Of a stretch of 64,000 nucleotides of DNA, positions 1-6,668 are shown one piece after another (within the stretch, counting starts at the first letter, position 1; each line of letters starts with the position of its first letter). The DNA is taken from the NCBI GenBank assembly GCA_963835595.1, contig CAWIGL010000003.1, forward strand, positions 186,001 to 250,000, read 5' to 3'. Source of the DNA: CAWEPK01 sp963835595 (GTDB lineage: Bacteria; Desulfobacterota; Syntrophorhabdia; Syntrophorhabdales; WCHB1-27). The translations under genes were made by a program, and so were the position numbers. Under the pieces are notes generated by a model, which made no database searches, was not told the origin of the DNA, and worked only from the letters and a program-made list of their open reading frames with translations.

Positions 1-83
1 CGGCGACGGTCAGGGCGAAGGGCTGACTTTACCGCCGAAACGCGGTGAGCATCAGGATGAGGGTAAGAGCGGCCGAAGTCGGC

Positions 84-130
84 TCAGTCCTCGAATACCA
101 CCGTCTTGAATTTCTTCTTACCGACTTTGG
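84..130 (-). repeat. Detached copy of the tyrS 3' end
   Basis: This stretch repeats the last ~45 bp of tyrS, including its TGA stop, at 859-905, with about five mismatches. Read on the minus strand it still encodes the last residues of TyrRS (KVGKKKFKTVVFED). Weaker similarity extends left to about 68, matching 841-858. The toxin-antitoxin pair lies exactly between the two copies, as expected if a small unit was inserted at the 3' end of tyrS. Confidence 0.75.
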
Positions 131-175
131 GAGGGAAAAAGGGGGGGAAAGGGGACAGGGGGAAAAGGGGACAGG
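128..175. repeat. Purine-rich direct repeat (AAGGGGACAGG)
   Basis: A G/A-only tract holds two copies of AAGGGGACAGG and runs into CTACTTTTTT. Similar GGGGACAGG tracts often accompany REP-associated transposases in deltaproteobacteria (general knowledge), but no such transposase is present here. Confidence 0.4.
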
Positions 176-231
176 CTACTTTTTTCACCCTTTTCCGTTC
201 CATGCCTCTGCTAATACTTCCCGATTGGCTG

Positions 232-269
232 TTGACATCTTTCCCCACTACACGTATAGTACACGTATA
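232..269 (+). promoter_or_regulatory. Promoter and tandem operator of the toxin-antitoxin pair
   Basis: TTGACA (232-237), a 17-bp spacer and TATAGT (255-260) make a near-consensus sigma-70 promoter. ACACGTATA occurs twice, at 250-258 and 261-269, covering the -10 box and the start site. That is a plausible binding site for autorepression by the antitoxin. The ribosome site GGAGG at 271-275 follows. Confidence 0.7.
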
Positions 270-281
270 TGGAGGTGCGAG

Positions 282-512
282 GTGCAGAAGAAATTGACTA
301 TAACCGTAGACGAGGAAGTGTACGAGGGCCTGAACAAAACAATCGGCCCGCGTAAGATAAGCAGGTTTATACAGGAATTGGTTCGGCCGCACGTGGTTCG
401 TCCAAACTTGGAGTTACTCTATGCCGATATGGCGAAAGACAAGAAAAGAGAGAAAGAGGCCATGAAGTGGGCCGAAGCGACTTTCAAGGATATAACCCAT
501 GAAACGCCGTGA
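282..512 (+). CDS. MazE/CopG-like antitoxin
   Basis: A 76-residue protein. The start is the GTG at 282, chosen because GGAGG lies 6 nt upstream and directly below a strong promoter; the open frame continues further up without support. The N-terminal segment (KLTITVDEEVYEGL) has the ribbon-helix-helix pattern of CopG/Arc-type DNA-binding antitoxins. The charged C-terminal half would be the toxin-binding part. It overlaps the toxin start by 14 nt, the usual translational coupling of such operons. The family is inferred from the partner and the fold pattern. Confidence 0.75.
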   Translation: MQKKLTITVDEEVYEGLNKTIGPRKISRFIQELVRPHVVRPNLELLYADMAKDKKREKEAMKWAEATFKDITHETP

Positions 513-822
513 GGTTTGGTGGGTCAATTTTGACCCCTCGATAGGGGGAGAGATCAGGAAGAAGAGGCCGGCTGTTATCGTGAGTAATGATGCCTCGAAC
601 AGATTTCTTAACCGCGTTCAGGTCGTTCCACTGACCGGCAACGTGGACCGGCTCTATCCGAGCGAGGCGGCGGTAGTTTTCGAAGGCAAGGAAAGCAAAG
701 CAATGGCGGACCAGTTGGCAACCGTCAGCAAGGAAAGGCTTTTCAAACAAGCAGGCTATCTGACCGAAGAAGACATGTGTAAGGTTGAGGAGGCGATCAA
801 GGTGCAATTGGGTATTCAATGA
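499..822 (+). CDS. MazF/PemK-family mRNA interferase toxin
   Basis: A 107-residue protein with the complete MazF/PemK layout. It opens with REVWWVNFDPSIGGEIRKKR, followed by PAVIVSND, where the first strands carry the catalytic arginine region, and then the VVPLTGN and DQLATVSKERL segments of the family. These toxins cut single-stranded RNA at short motifs and are blocked by the antitoxin encoded just upstream. No truncation is visible. The pair sits between duplicated tyrS ends and ends about 36 bp before the tyrS stop, which suggests it arrived as a compact mobile unit. Confidence 0.9.
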   Translation: MKRREVWWVNFDPSIGGEIRKKRPAVIVSNDASNRFLNRVQVVPLTGNVDRLYPSEAAVVFEGKESKAMADQLATVSKERLFKQAGYLTEEDMCKVEEAIKVQLGIQ

Positions 823-858
823 AATGGGCCGACAGGACAATGCAGCGGAAGTCTTGAT

Positions 859-2100
859 TCAGTCCTCGAACACCACCGTCTTGAATTTCTTCTTGCCTAC
901 CTTGAGCGTGAGGCGGGCCGCTTCGATATTCATCGATTCGCCGGGGGCCTTCACGAATTTTTCGGCTTCGTCACCATCGGCCTGGGTCGTCATATAGACG
1001 CCACCCTGCTCGATTACCCGCTTCCCCTCTGAGGTGGAGGAAACGAGGCCTATCTCTTTCAGCAGACCGGGAAGCCAGACAAGCCCGGACTGCTTTTTGA
1101 GGACGACCGTCTCCGTATCCGCCGGTGTCTCCCCCTGCCTGTGCACCTTCTTCCAGTCTTCCTCAGCGGCCCGCGCCGCATCATCGCTGTGGAACCGGGC
1201 TGCCATCTCGCGGGCGAAGCGCATCTTCGCGTCCATGGGATGGACGCCTCCCTTTGCGATGCCTTCCTTGAGGGCTTGCAGGTCTTCCAGCGATATATCG
1301 CTCAGGAGCTCGTAATACCGGAGCATCAGGGTGTCGGAGATCGCCATCAGCTTCCCGAATATGACATCCGGCGGCTCGTCTATGCCGACATAGTTGCCGT
1401 AGCTCTTGCTCATCTTGTTGACGCCGTCCGTGCCTTCGAGGAGAGGGACGGTGAGCACCGCCTGCGGCGCCTGCCCGTAGCTTTTTTGGATCTCCCTCCC
1501 GACCAGAAGGTTGAATATCTGGTCCGAGCCGCCCAGCTCGACGTCGGCCTTGAGGGCAACGGAATCGTACCCCTGCACGAGGGGGTAGAGGAACTCGTGG
1601 ACGCTTATGGGGAGGCCGTTCTGGTAGCGGTTCCTGAAGTCGTCCCGCTCCAGCATCCTGGCGACCGTGTACTGGGCGCAAAGCCTTATCATATCGCCCG
1701 CGTTCATCGCCTCCATCCATTCGCTGTTGAAGCGGACCTCGGTTTTATCCGGGTCGAGGATTTTGAAGACCTGCCGCTTGTAAGTCTCGGCGTTCTCCAT
1801 GAGCTGCTCGCGGGAGAGGACGGGCCTCGTCTCTATCCTGCCCGTCGGGTCGCCAATCATCCCGGTGAAGTCGCCGACGAGGAAGATCGCAGTGTGGCCA
1901 AGCTCCTGGAACTGTTTCAGCTTCTGGAGGACGACCGTGTGGCCGAGGTGCAGGTCCGGCGCAGTCGGGTCCATGCCGAGCTTTATCCGCAGGGGCCTGT
2001 CCTCCGCCTTTGCCCGGGCGAGCTTTTTCTTTAGCTCCTCGGCGCTGACAAGCTCCACGGCGCCGCGCCGGATGACCTCCATCTCGTGTTCGAGGTCCAT
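859..2100 (-). CDS. tyrS: Tyrosyl-tRNA synthetase
   Basis: A 413-residue class I aminoacyl-tRNA synthetase that charges tRNA-Tyr in the cytoplasm. The HIGH-type signature HLGH is at about residues 51-54 and KMSKS at about 230. The C-terminal third (SEGKRVIEQGGVYM) is the S4-like RNA-binding domain of the TyrZ-type subgroup. It begins 3 bp after ymdB and is probably the last gene of the rny-ymdB-tyrS transcription unit. Its last 45 bp are duplicated at 84-130 on the far side of the toxin-antitoxin pair. Confidence 0.97.
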   Translation of the reverse strand: MDLEHEMEVIRRGAVELVSAEELKKKLARAKAEDRPLRIKLGMDPTAPDLHLGHTVVLQKLKQFQELGHTAIFLVGDFTGMIGDPTGRIETRPVLSREQLMENAETYKRQVFKILDPDKTEVRFNSEWMEAMNAGDMIRLCAQYTVARMLERDDFRNRYQNGLPISVHEFLYPLVQGYDSVALKADVELGGSDQIFNLLVGREIQKSYGQAPQAVLTVPLLEGTDGVNKMSKSYGNYVGIDEPPDVIFGKLMAISDTLMLRYYELLSDISLEDLQALKEGIAKGGVHPMDAKMRFAREMAARFHSDDAARAAEEDWKKVHRQGETPADTETVVLKKQSGLVWLPGLLKEIGLVSSTSEGKRVIEQGGVYMTTQADGDEAEKFVKAPGESMNIEAARLTLKVGKKKFKTVVFED

Positions 2101-2102
2101 GC

Positions 2103-2882
2103 CTATCCCACCTTTTCTCTGATCCTTTCTATTTTCAGGCAGCGCTTCGTGCGGGCGTCGATCGTTATTATGGCCCCCTGTACCTCGACGTCGCCCTTGG
2201 CGACCTCGTATTTCTGGGGGAGCTGCGTGACGAACCTCTCGATGACCGCCGCTTTGTCCATGCCGATCACGGAGTTGACCGGCCCCGTCATGCCGAGGTC
2301 CGTCATGTAGCCCGTGCCTTTCGGCAGGACCGTGTTGTCGGCGGTCTGCACGTGCGTGTGCGTGCCCACGACGCAGGCGACCTTTCCGTCGAGGAACCAG
2401 CCCATAGCGATCTTCTCCGATGTCGCCTCTGCATGGAAATCGACTATTACGGGCGGGCCGTCGCCGTCGGCCGCGAGGAAATCTTCGATGGCGTGGAAGG
2501 GACAGTCGATGGCGCCCATGAACGTCCTGCCCTCGATGTTGGCGATGCGGACGGCCTTGTCTCCCTTGCGGATGAGGACTGCGCCGAAGCCGGGCGCCCC
2601 CGCCGGGTAGTTCAGGGGCCTGATGACGCGCTGCTCGGCCATCAGGTAGGGGACGATCTCTTTTTTTCTCCAGACGTGGTTGCCCGTCGTGATGGCGTCG
2701 GCCCCCGCCTCAAGCATATCTATGGCGAGGGCAGGGGTGATGCCCAGGCCGCCGGCCATGTTCTCGCCGTTTATGACCTTGAAGTCTGCGCGAACCTCCT
2801 TGAGGAACTGCGCGGCGGCCAGACGCCCCGGCTTGCCGATGACGTCGCCTAAGAAGAGCACGGTCAGGGGGCTATCGGGCAT
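2103..2882 (-). CDS. ymdB: YmdB-family metallophosphoesterase
   Basis: A 259-residue protein of the YmdB family of metal-dependent phosphodiesterases, some members of which hydrolyse cyclic nucleotides. The metal-binding motifs are visible in order: FLGDVIGKPGR at the N-terminus, NGENMAGGLGI, GNHVWRKKE, DFHAEATSEK and GTHTHVQTAD. It overlaps the end of rny by 11 bp. The rny-ymdB order is widely conserved and supports a joint role in RNA decay or signalling (inference). Confidence 0.93.
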   Translation of the reverse strand: MPDSPLTVLFLGDVIGKPGRLAAAQFLKEVRADFKVINGENMAGGLGITPALAIDMLEAGADAITTGNHVWRKKEIVPYLMAEQRVIRPLNYPAGAPGFGAVLIRKGDKAVRIANIEGRTFMGAIDCPFHAIEDFLAADGDGPPVIVDFHAEATSEKIAMGWFLDGKVACVVGTHTHVQTADNTVLPKGTGYMTDLGMTGPVNSVIGMDKAAVIERFVTQLPQKYEVAKGDVEVQGAIITIDARTKRCLKIERIREKVG

Positions 2883-4422
2883 ACTCGACCGCTCTTGTCT
2901 CCCGTATGACCACCACCTTGATCTGACCGGGATAGGAAAGCTCCGTCTCGACCTTCTTCGCTATGTCCTTCGACAGGAGGAAGATGCCCTCGTCGTTCAT
3001 CTTGTCGCTGCTGACGACGATCCTGATCTCCCTGCCCGCCTGTATTGCGTAAGACTTTTCCACGCCCGAGAAGCTCGACGCTATCCGCTCCAGCTCCTCC
3101 AGCCGCTTGATGTAAGATTCGAGCATCTCCCGGCGCGCCCCCGGCCTCGCGCCCGAGAGGGCGTCGGCCGCCTGCACGATGATGTCGAGCAGGTTTGCAG
3201 GCGCCGCCTCCTCGTGGTGGGCCAGGATCGCGTGGACGATGTCCTCGCTTTCCCCGTATTTCCTGGCGAGGTCCGCGCCTATCGCAGAATGCGACCCCTC
3301 GATCTCGTGGTCCACGGCCTTTCCTATGTCGTGAAGCAGCCCGGCCCGCTTCGCCTCCTGCACATTGAGCCTAAGCTCTGCTGCGATGATGCCGCAGATG
3401 AAGGCGACCTCGAGCGAGTGCTGGTAAACGTTCTGGGAATAGCTGCTCCTGAACTTGAGCCTGCCGAGGAGCTTCACCACCTCCGGGTGGACGTTGTGCA
3501 CGCCCGCGTCGAAGACGGCCTGCTCGCCCGTAGTTTTGAGCTTCTCTTCGAGTTCCTGGGCGACCTTGGTGACGATCTCCTCGATGCGGGCAGGGTGTAT
3601 CCTGCCGTCGGAGATGAGCCGCTCTATCGCCACGCGGGCCACCTCCCTGCGGATGGGGTTGAAGCAGGAGAGGATAACGGCCTCCGGCGTGTCGTCGATG
3701 ATGATATCGACGCCTGTAGCGGCCTCAAGGGCCCTGATGTTGCGCCCCTCCCTGCCTATGATGCGCCCCTTCATCTCCTCGTTGGGCAGGGGGACCACGG
3801 AGACGGCGTCCTCGGCCACGTATTCGCCCGCGTACCGCTGGATGGCGATGGCGAGAATCTCCTTGGCCTTTTTGTCCGCCTTCTCCCGCGCCTCCTCCTC
3901 TATGCGGCGGGCGACCTTGGTCGCCTCGTAGCGCGCCTCGTCCTCCATCGCCTGCATGAGCACCTTCTTGGCGTCGTCCGCCGTCATGCCGGCTATCTCC
4001 TGGAGCTTCTCCCGCTGCTCCTTGATCGTCTTGTCGTACTCGCCTATCCGGTTCTCAAGGTATCCCTCGCGGTTGGCGATCTGCCTTTCCTTCTTCGAGA
4101 GATCCTCCTCCTTCTTGTCGAGGGTCTCCATCTTCCTGTCGATGTTCGACTCTTTCTGGGACAGGCGCCTTTCCACGTTCTGGAACTCCGCCCTCTTGCC
4201 CCGGACCTCCTGCTCCAGCTCGTTGCGCGCCTGGATGACGATGTCCTTCGCCTGGATAGACGCCTCCCGCTTGACGACATCGGCCTCTTTCTTCGCCTCT
4301 TCGAGTATTTGCCGGCCTACCGTCTGGTATTCACCGACCTTCTTTTTTTGAACTAATTTTGCGACGATGTAACCTGCAACGATACCCGCTATACAGATTA
4401 CGACTGCGACTATTATATTCAA
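2872..4422 (-). CDS. rny: Ribonuclease Y
   Basis: A 516-residue membrane-anchored endoribonuclease that starts decay of many mRNAs. An N-terminal transmembrane helix (about residues 3-24) precedes a long charged coiled coil (about 30-200). A KH RNA-binding domain follows (GRIIGREGRNIRALEAATG, near 215-235), then a metal-dependent HD domain with HDIGKAVDHE near 365. The start is a TTG at 4422, preceded by the ribosome site AAGGGGGG. That site forms the 3' arm of a perfect 9-bp hairpin, so initiation may be structurally controlled. The gene lies downstream of zapA and the 6S RNA. Confidence 0.96.
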   Translation of the reverse strand: MNIIVAVVICIAGIVAGYIVAKLVQKKKVGEYQTVGRQILEEAKKEADVVKREASIQAKDIVIQARNELEQEVRGKRAEFQNVERRLSQKESNIDRKMETLDKKEEDLSKKERQIANREGYLENRIGEYDKTIKEQREKLQEIAGMTADDAKKVLMQAMEDEARYEATKVARRIEEEAREKADKKAKEILAIAIQRYAGEYVAEDAVSVVPLPNEEMKGRIIGREGRNIRALEAATGVDIIIDDTPEAVILSCFNPIRREVARVAIERLISDGRIHPARIEEIVTKVAQELEEKLKTTGEQAVFDAGVHNVHPEVVKLLGRLKFRSSYSQNVYQHSLEVAFICGIIAAELRLNVQEAKRAGLLHDIGKAVDHEIEGSHSAIGADLARKYGESEDIVHAILAHHEEAAPANLLDIIVQAADALSGARPGARREMLESYIKRLEELERIASSFSGVEKSYAIQAGREIRIVVSSDKMNDEGIFLLSKDIAKKVETELSYPGQIKVVVIRETRAVEYAR

Positions 4423-4426
4423 GGTC

Positions 4427-4451
4427 CCCCCTTAACGCGTCCTTAAGGGGG
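4427..4451 (-). promoter_or_regulatory. Hairpin sequestering the rny ribosome-binding site
   Basis: On the minus strand the arms CCCCCTTAA and TTAAGGGGG are perfect complements around a 7-nt loop. The 3' arm is itself the Shine-Dalgarno sequence, three to five bases before the TTG start. This could be an autoregulatory leader, as is known for RNase E in enteric bacteria; for RNase Y here it is inference. Confidence 0.6.
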
Positions 4452-4547
4452 CAGCACGAGGATTTAATTTTTCCCGGTCACCGGCCGATCTTGATGCCCC
4501 AACCTCCAAAAATCAAACGTTATATATGTTTTGCTTCCGTATCCTCG

Positions 4548-4712
4548 GTACTACCCCTTTGAAGAAGACCCCGCGAATGCCGTGTAAACGGTAAAGCTCG
4601 AACCTCTCATTTTAAGTGGGAGCTCTTCTGCCGTTTCGCGCTTCCCGCGACAAGGCGGGCATGCAATTCCACAGCACGTATAGGCTCCCGGCAAAGAGGT
4701 GTTGGTTCTAAG
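4548..4712 (-). ncRNA. ssrS: Probable 6S RNA
   Basis: No protein gene lies between zapA and rny, and zapA-ssrS is the conserved context of 6S RNA. On the minus strand ACCTCTTTGCCGGGAGC near the 5' side can pair with GCTCCCAC and then AGAGGT near the 3' side. This leaves a large central region, which fits the long interrupted stem of 6S RNA that mimics an open promoter. Ends are approximate. A covariance-model search was not possible, so the call rests on context and pairing. Confidence 0.7.
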
Positions 4713-4713
4713 T

Positions 4714-5097
4714 TTACCATTCATCACGCACACCGCAGGGAATCTCAACGTTTTCAACCTTTTTCAAAAGCTTGAGCGTCTTGTCCTCGACCCTCTCGAA
4801 CCGCTCTTTCATCTCCATGTAATTATCGGCCATCCTCATCATGGCCATGATAACGGAGTTCAACGTGTTCACTATCCCGAAATCCCTCGCCACTTCATTG
4901 ATCTGACGGTCGACGAGCTCGGCGACCCTCCTGATGCGCTCCTCGTCGTCGCACATGAACGTAAACGCCTGGTTCAGTATGGTTACTTCCACCCTTTGCA
5001 AGGTCACGCTTTCATCTTCCGGCCGCCGCTTGTCGGTCCCGGCAGCGACGGACGCCCGGTCGGAGATCGGAAGCGGGGCTCGCTCGTCGCGAATCAC
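4714..5097 (-). CDS. zapA: Cell division protein ZapA
   Basis: A protein of up to 127 residues matching ZapA, which binds FtsZ and stabilises the Z ring. The ZapA region runs from RVEVTILNQAFTF through DDEERIRRVAELVDRQINE to a C-terminal coiled coil. The family normally begins near the VTLQRVEV segment, so a GTG at 5007, with GGAAG about 8 nt upstream, is a credible shorter start of 97 residues. It follows the ZapB-like gene by 4 bp and precedes the 6S RNA. Confidence 0.88.
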   Translation of the reverse strand: MIRDERAPLPISDRASVAAGTDKRRPEDESVTLQRVEVTILNQAFTFMCDDEERIRRVAELVDRQINEVARDFGIVNTLNSVIMAMMRMADNYMEMKERFERVEDKTLKLLKKVENVEIPCGVRDEW

Positions 5098-5101
5098 CCG
5101 C

Positions 5102-5344
5102 TTACGCTTCCATTCTCTGGATCTTGTCCAGAATGCCTTTCACTTTCTGCATGACCGTTTCTTTTTCGCTCTCGGTCTTCGCAACCAATTCCTTGAGCTC
5201 CCTGTTCTCTGCCTCCAGGGAAGCGACCTTGCCCGCAAGGTCCGCTTTTTCCTCCCTTATGCCGGTATATGTTTTGAGGAGCACGTCGATTTTCTCCTCC
5301 AGCTCGCCCAGCTTATTGTCGCCAAATAAGTCTTCCATATCCAA
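5102..5344 (-). CDS. ZapB-like coiled-coil protein
   Basis: An 80-residue protein that is almost entirely coiled coil, with heptads such as LGELEEKIDVLLKTY and LAGKVASLEAENRELKELV. Size, composition and position directly upstream of zapA match ZapB-type division proteins, which bridge ZapA to other division factors. Sequence identity to ZapB cannot be shown by eye, so the function is inferred from context. Confidence 0.7.
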   Translation of the reverse strand: MDMEDLFGDNKLGELEEKIDVLLKTYTGIREEKADLAGKVASLEAENRELKELVAKTESEKETVMQKVKGILDKIQRMEA

Positions 5345-5347
5345 TAC

Positions 5348-6467
5348 TTAATCTCTTTTCTTCTCGAAAGTCAAGTACAAAAGGCACGCCTTGATGAACT
5401 GGTCGAGGTCTCCGTCGAGCACATTTTCCGCGCTATTGTTGTGTGCCTCGATCTTCGTGCGGTGGTCCTTGATGAGCTTGTAGGGGTGGAGTGTATACGA
5501 GCGTATCTGGCTCCCCCAGGCGATCTCCTTCTTCTCCTTGTTCAACTGGCTCATCTTCTCTTCCTGTTTCCTCTTCTCAAGCTCGTACAGCCTTGCCTTG
5601 AGGATGGACATCGCGATGGCCTTGTTCTTGTGCTGGGAGCGCTCGTTCTGGCACTGGACGACGATGCCGGAAGGCAGGTGGGTGATGCGTATGGCCGAAT
5701 CCGTCCTGTTGACGTGCTGGCCTCCGGGGCCGCTCGCGCGGAACGTGTCGATCTTGAGGTCGTCCTCGCGGATGTCCACCTTGATGTCGTCGGGTATCTC
5801 CGGGTACGAATAGACGGACGCGAATGAGGTGTGCCTCCTGGCGGCCGCGTCGAAAGGCGAGATGCGCACAAGGCGGTGGATGCCGCTCTCGCACTTCATG
5901 TAGCCGTAAGCGTAAGCGCCCGACACTATGAACGTGACGTTCTTGATGCCCGCCTCTTCGCCCGGCAGGAGATCGACCACCTGGGTCTCGAACCCCTTTT
6001 TCTCCGCCCACTTGAGGTACATGCGGAGGAGCATCTCCGCCCAGTCCTGCGCCTCCGTCCCTCCGGCCCCCGCGTTTATGCAGACGATGGCGTTCTCCTT
6101 GTCGTTCTCCTCCGCCAGCATCCGCTCTATCTCGTAACTGTTGAGCGCCGCGTCGAGGAGCTCGACCCTCCGCTCCAGCTCGGAGACGTCCTCCCTGTCC
6201 TCCGTCTCCTTTGCAAAGTCGCTCAGGATAAGGATCTCCTCAAGCTCCTTCTCCTTCTTCTCCCATCGGGAAAGCTCGTCCTGGAGCCTGGCCCTCTCCC
6301 TGAGCAGCTTCTGCGCCCGCTCCTGGTCCGTCCAGAAATCTTTCTGCGCTAGGGTTTGATCGTATTCGGCGATGCGTGCCTTGAGGGAAGGGGCGTCAAA
6401 GATAACCTCGGAGGGCGGCCATGCGCTCGATGAGCGCGTCGGTTCTGGATTTTATGTCTTCTATCAT
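5348..6467 (-). CDS. prfB: Peptide chain release factor 2 (programmed +1 frameshift)
   Basis: RF2 releases nascent peptides at UGA and UAA. Translation starts at the ATG at 6467 and reads 23 codons to an in-frame TGA at 6398-6396. It continues after a +1 shift from 6397, giving about 372 residues. The stop-recognition motif SPF (RISPFDAAARRH) and the catalytic GGQ (SGPGGQHVNR) are both present. The gene ends 3 bp before the zapB-like gene. Confidence 0.96.
6394..6412 (-). promoter_or_regulatory. prfB programmed frameshift site
   Basis: On the minus strand the sequence is CGAGGTTATCTTTGAC: an internal Shine-Dalgarno-like GAGG, then TAT, the slippery CTT, and TGA followed by C. This is the classic RF2 autoregulatory frameshift signal, where low RF2 favours the shift. 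It is a natural frameshift, unlike the others in this window. Confidence 0.93.
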
Positions 6468-6540
6468 TATGAATAGGTCCTTTGAAATTATTTGGGCTTG
6501 CCTGCGGTGAACCGAACTCGTCGCAGCGCAATCCCCAGTC

Positions 6541-6615
6541 TTACCACAGGCAATTTTTGGGGCTCAGCGCCCCCTCCGCGAGCAAAGCTCGCGGAGCCTC
6601 CCCGCTCAGACAGGC
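6541..6615. repeat. Repeat family A, copy 1
   Basis: TTACCACAGGCAATTTTTGG is followed by the GGGGCTCAGCGCCCC core, and then a perfect 10-bp hairpin (6574-6583 with 6587-6596, loop AAA). Other copies are at 12847, 39925, 51380 and 58812. The hairpin arms differ between copies but remain complementary. Here it lies between prfB and the 3' end of the LeuA-like gene. Confidence 0.8.
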
Positions 6616-6668
6616 AAAAAAAGCTGCGGGGGACTATATTCTGTTTTCCGCTGGCAAAGGGCGTAAGC

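Noticed and set aside
2680..4356. Very long open frame on the plus strand opposite ymdB and rny
   Set aside because: It is a GC-rich antisense shadow of two strongly conserved genes and has leucine/arginine-rich sequence with no family features.
4551..4757. Small open frame on the minus strand between zapA and rny
   Set aside because: It covers the probable 6S RNA, and the peptide resembles nothing; the paired structure explains the region better.
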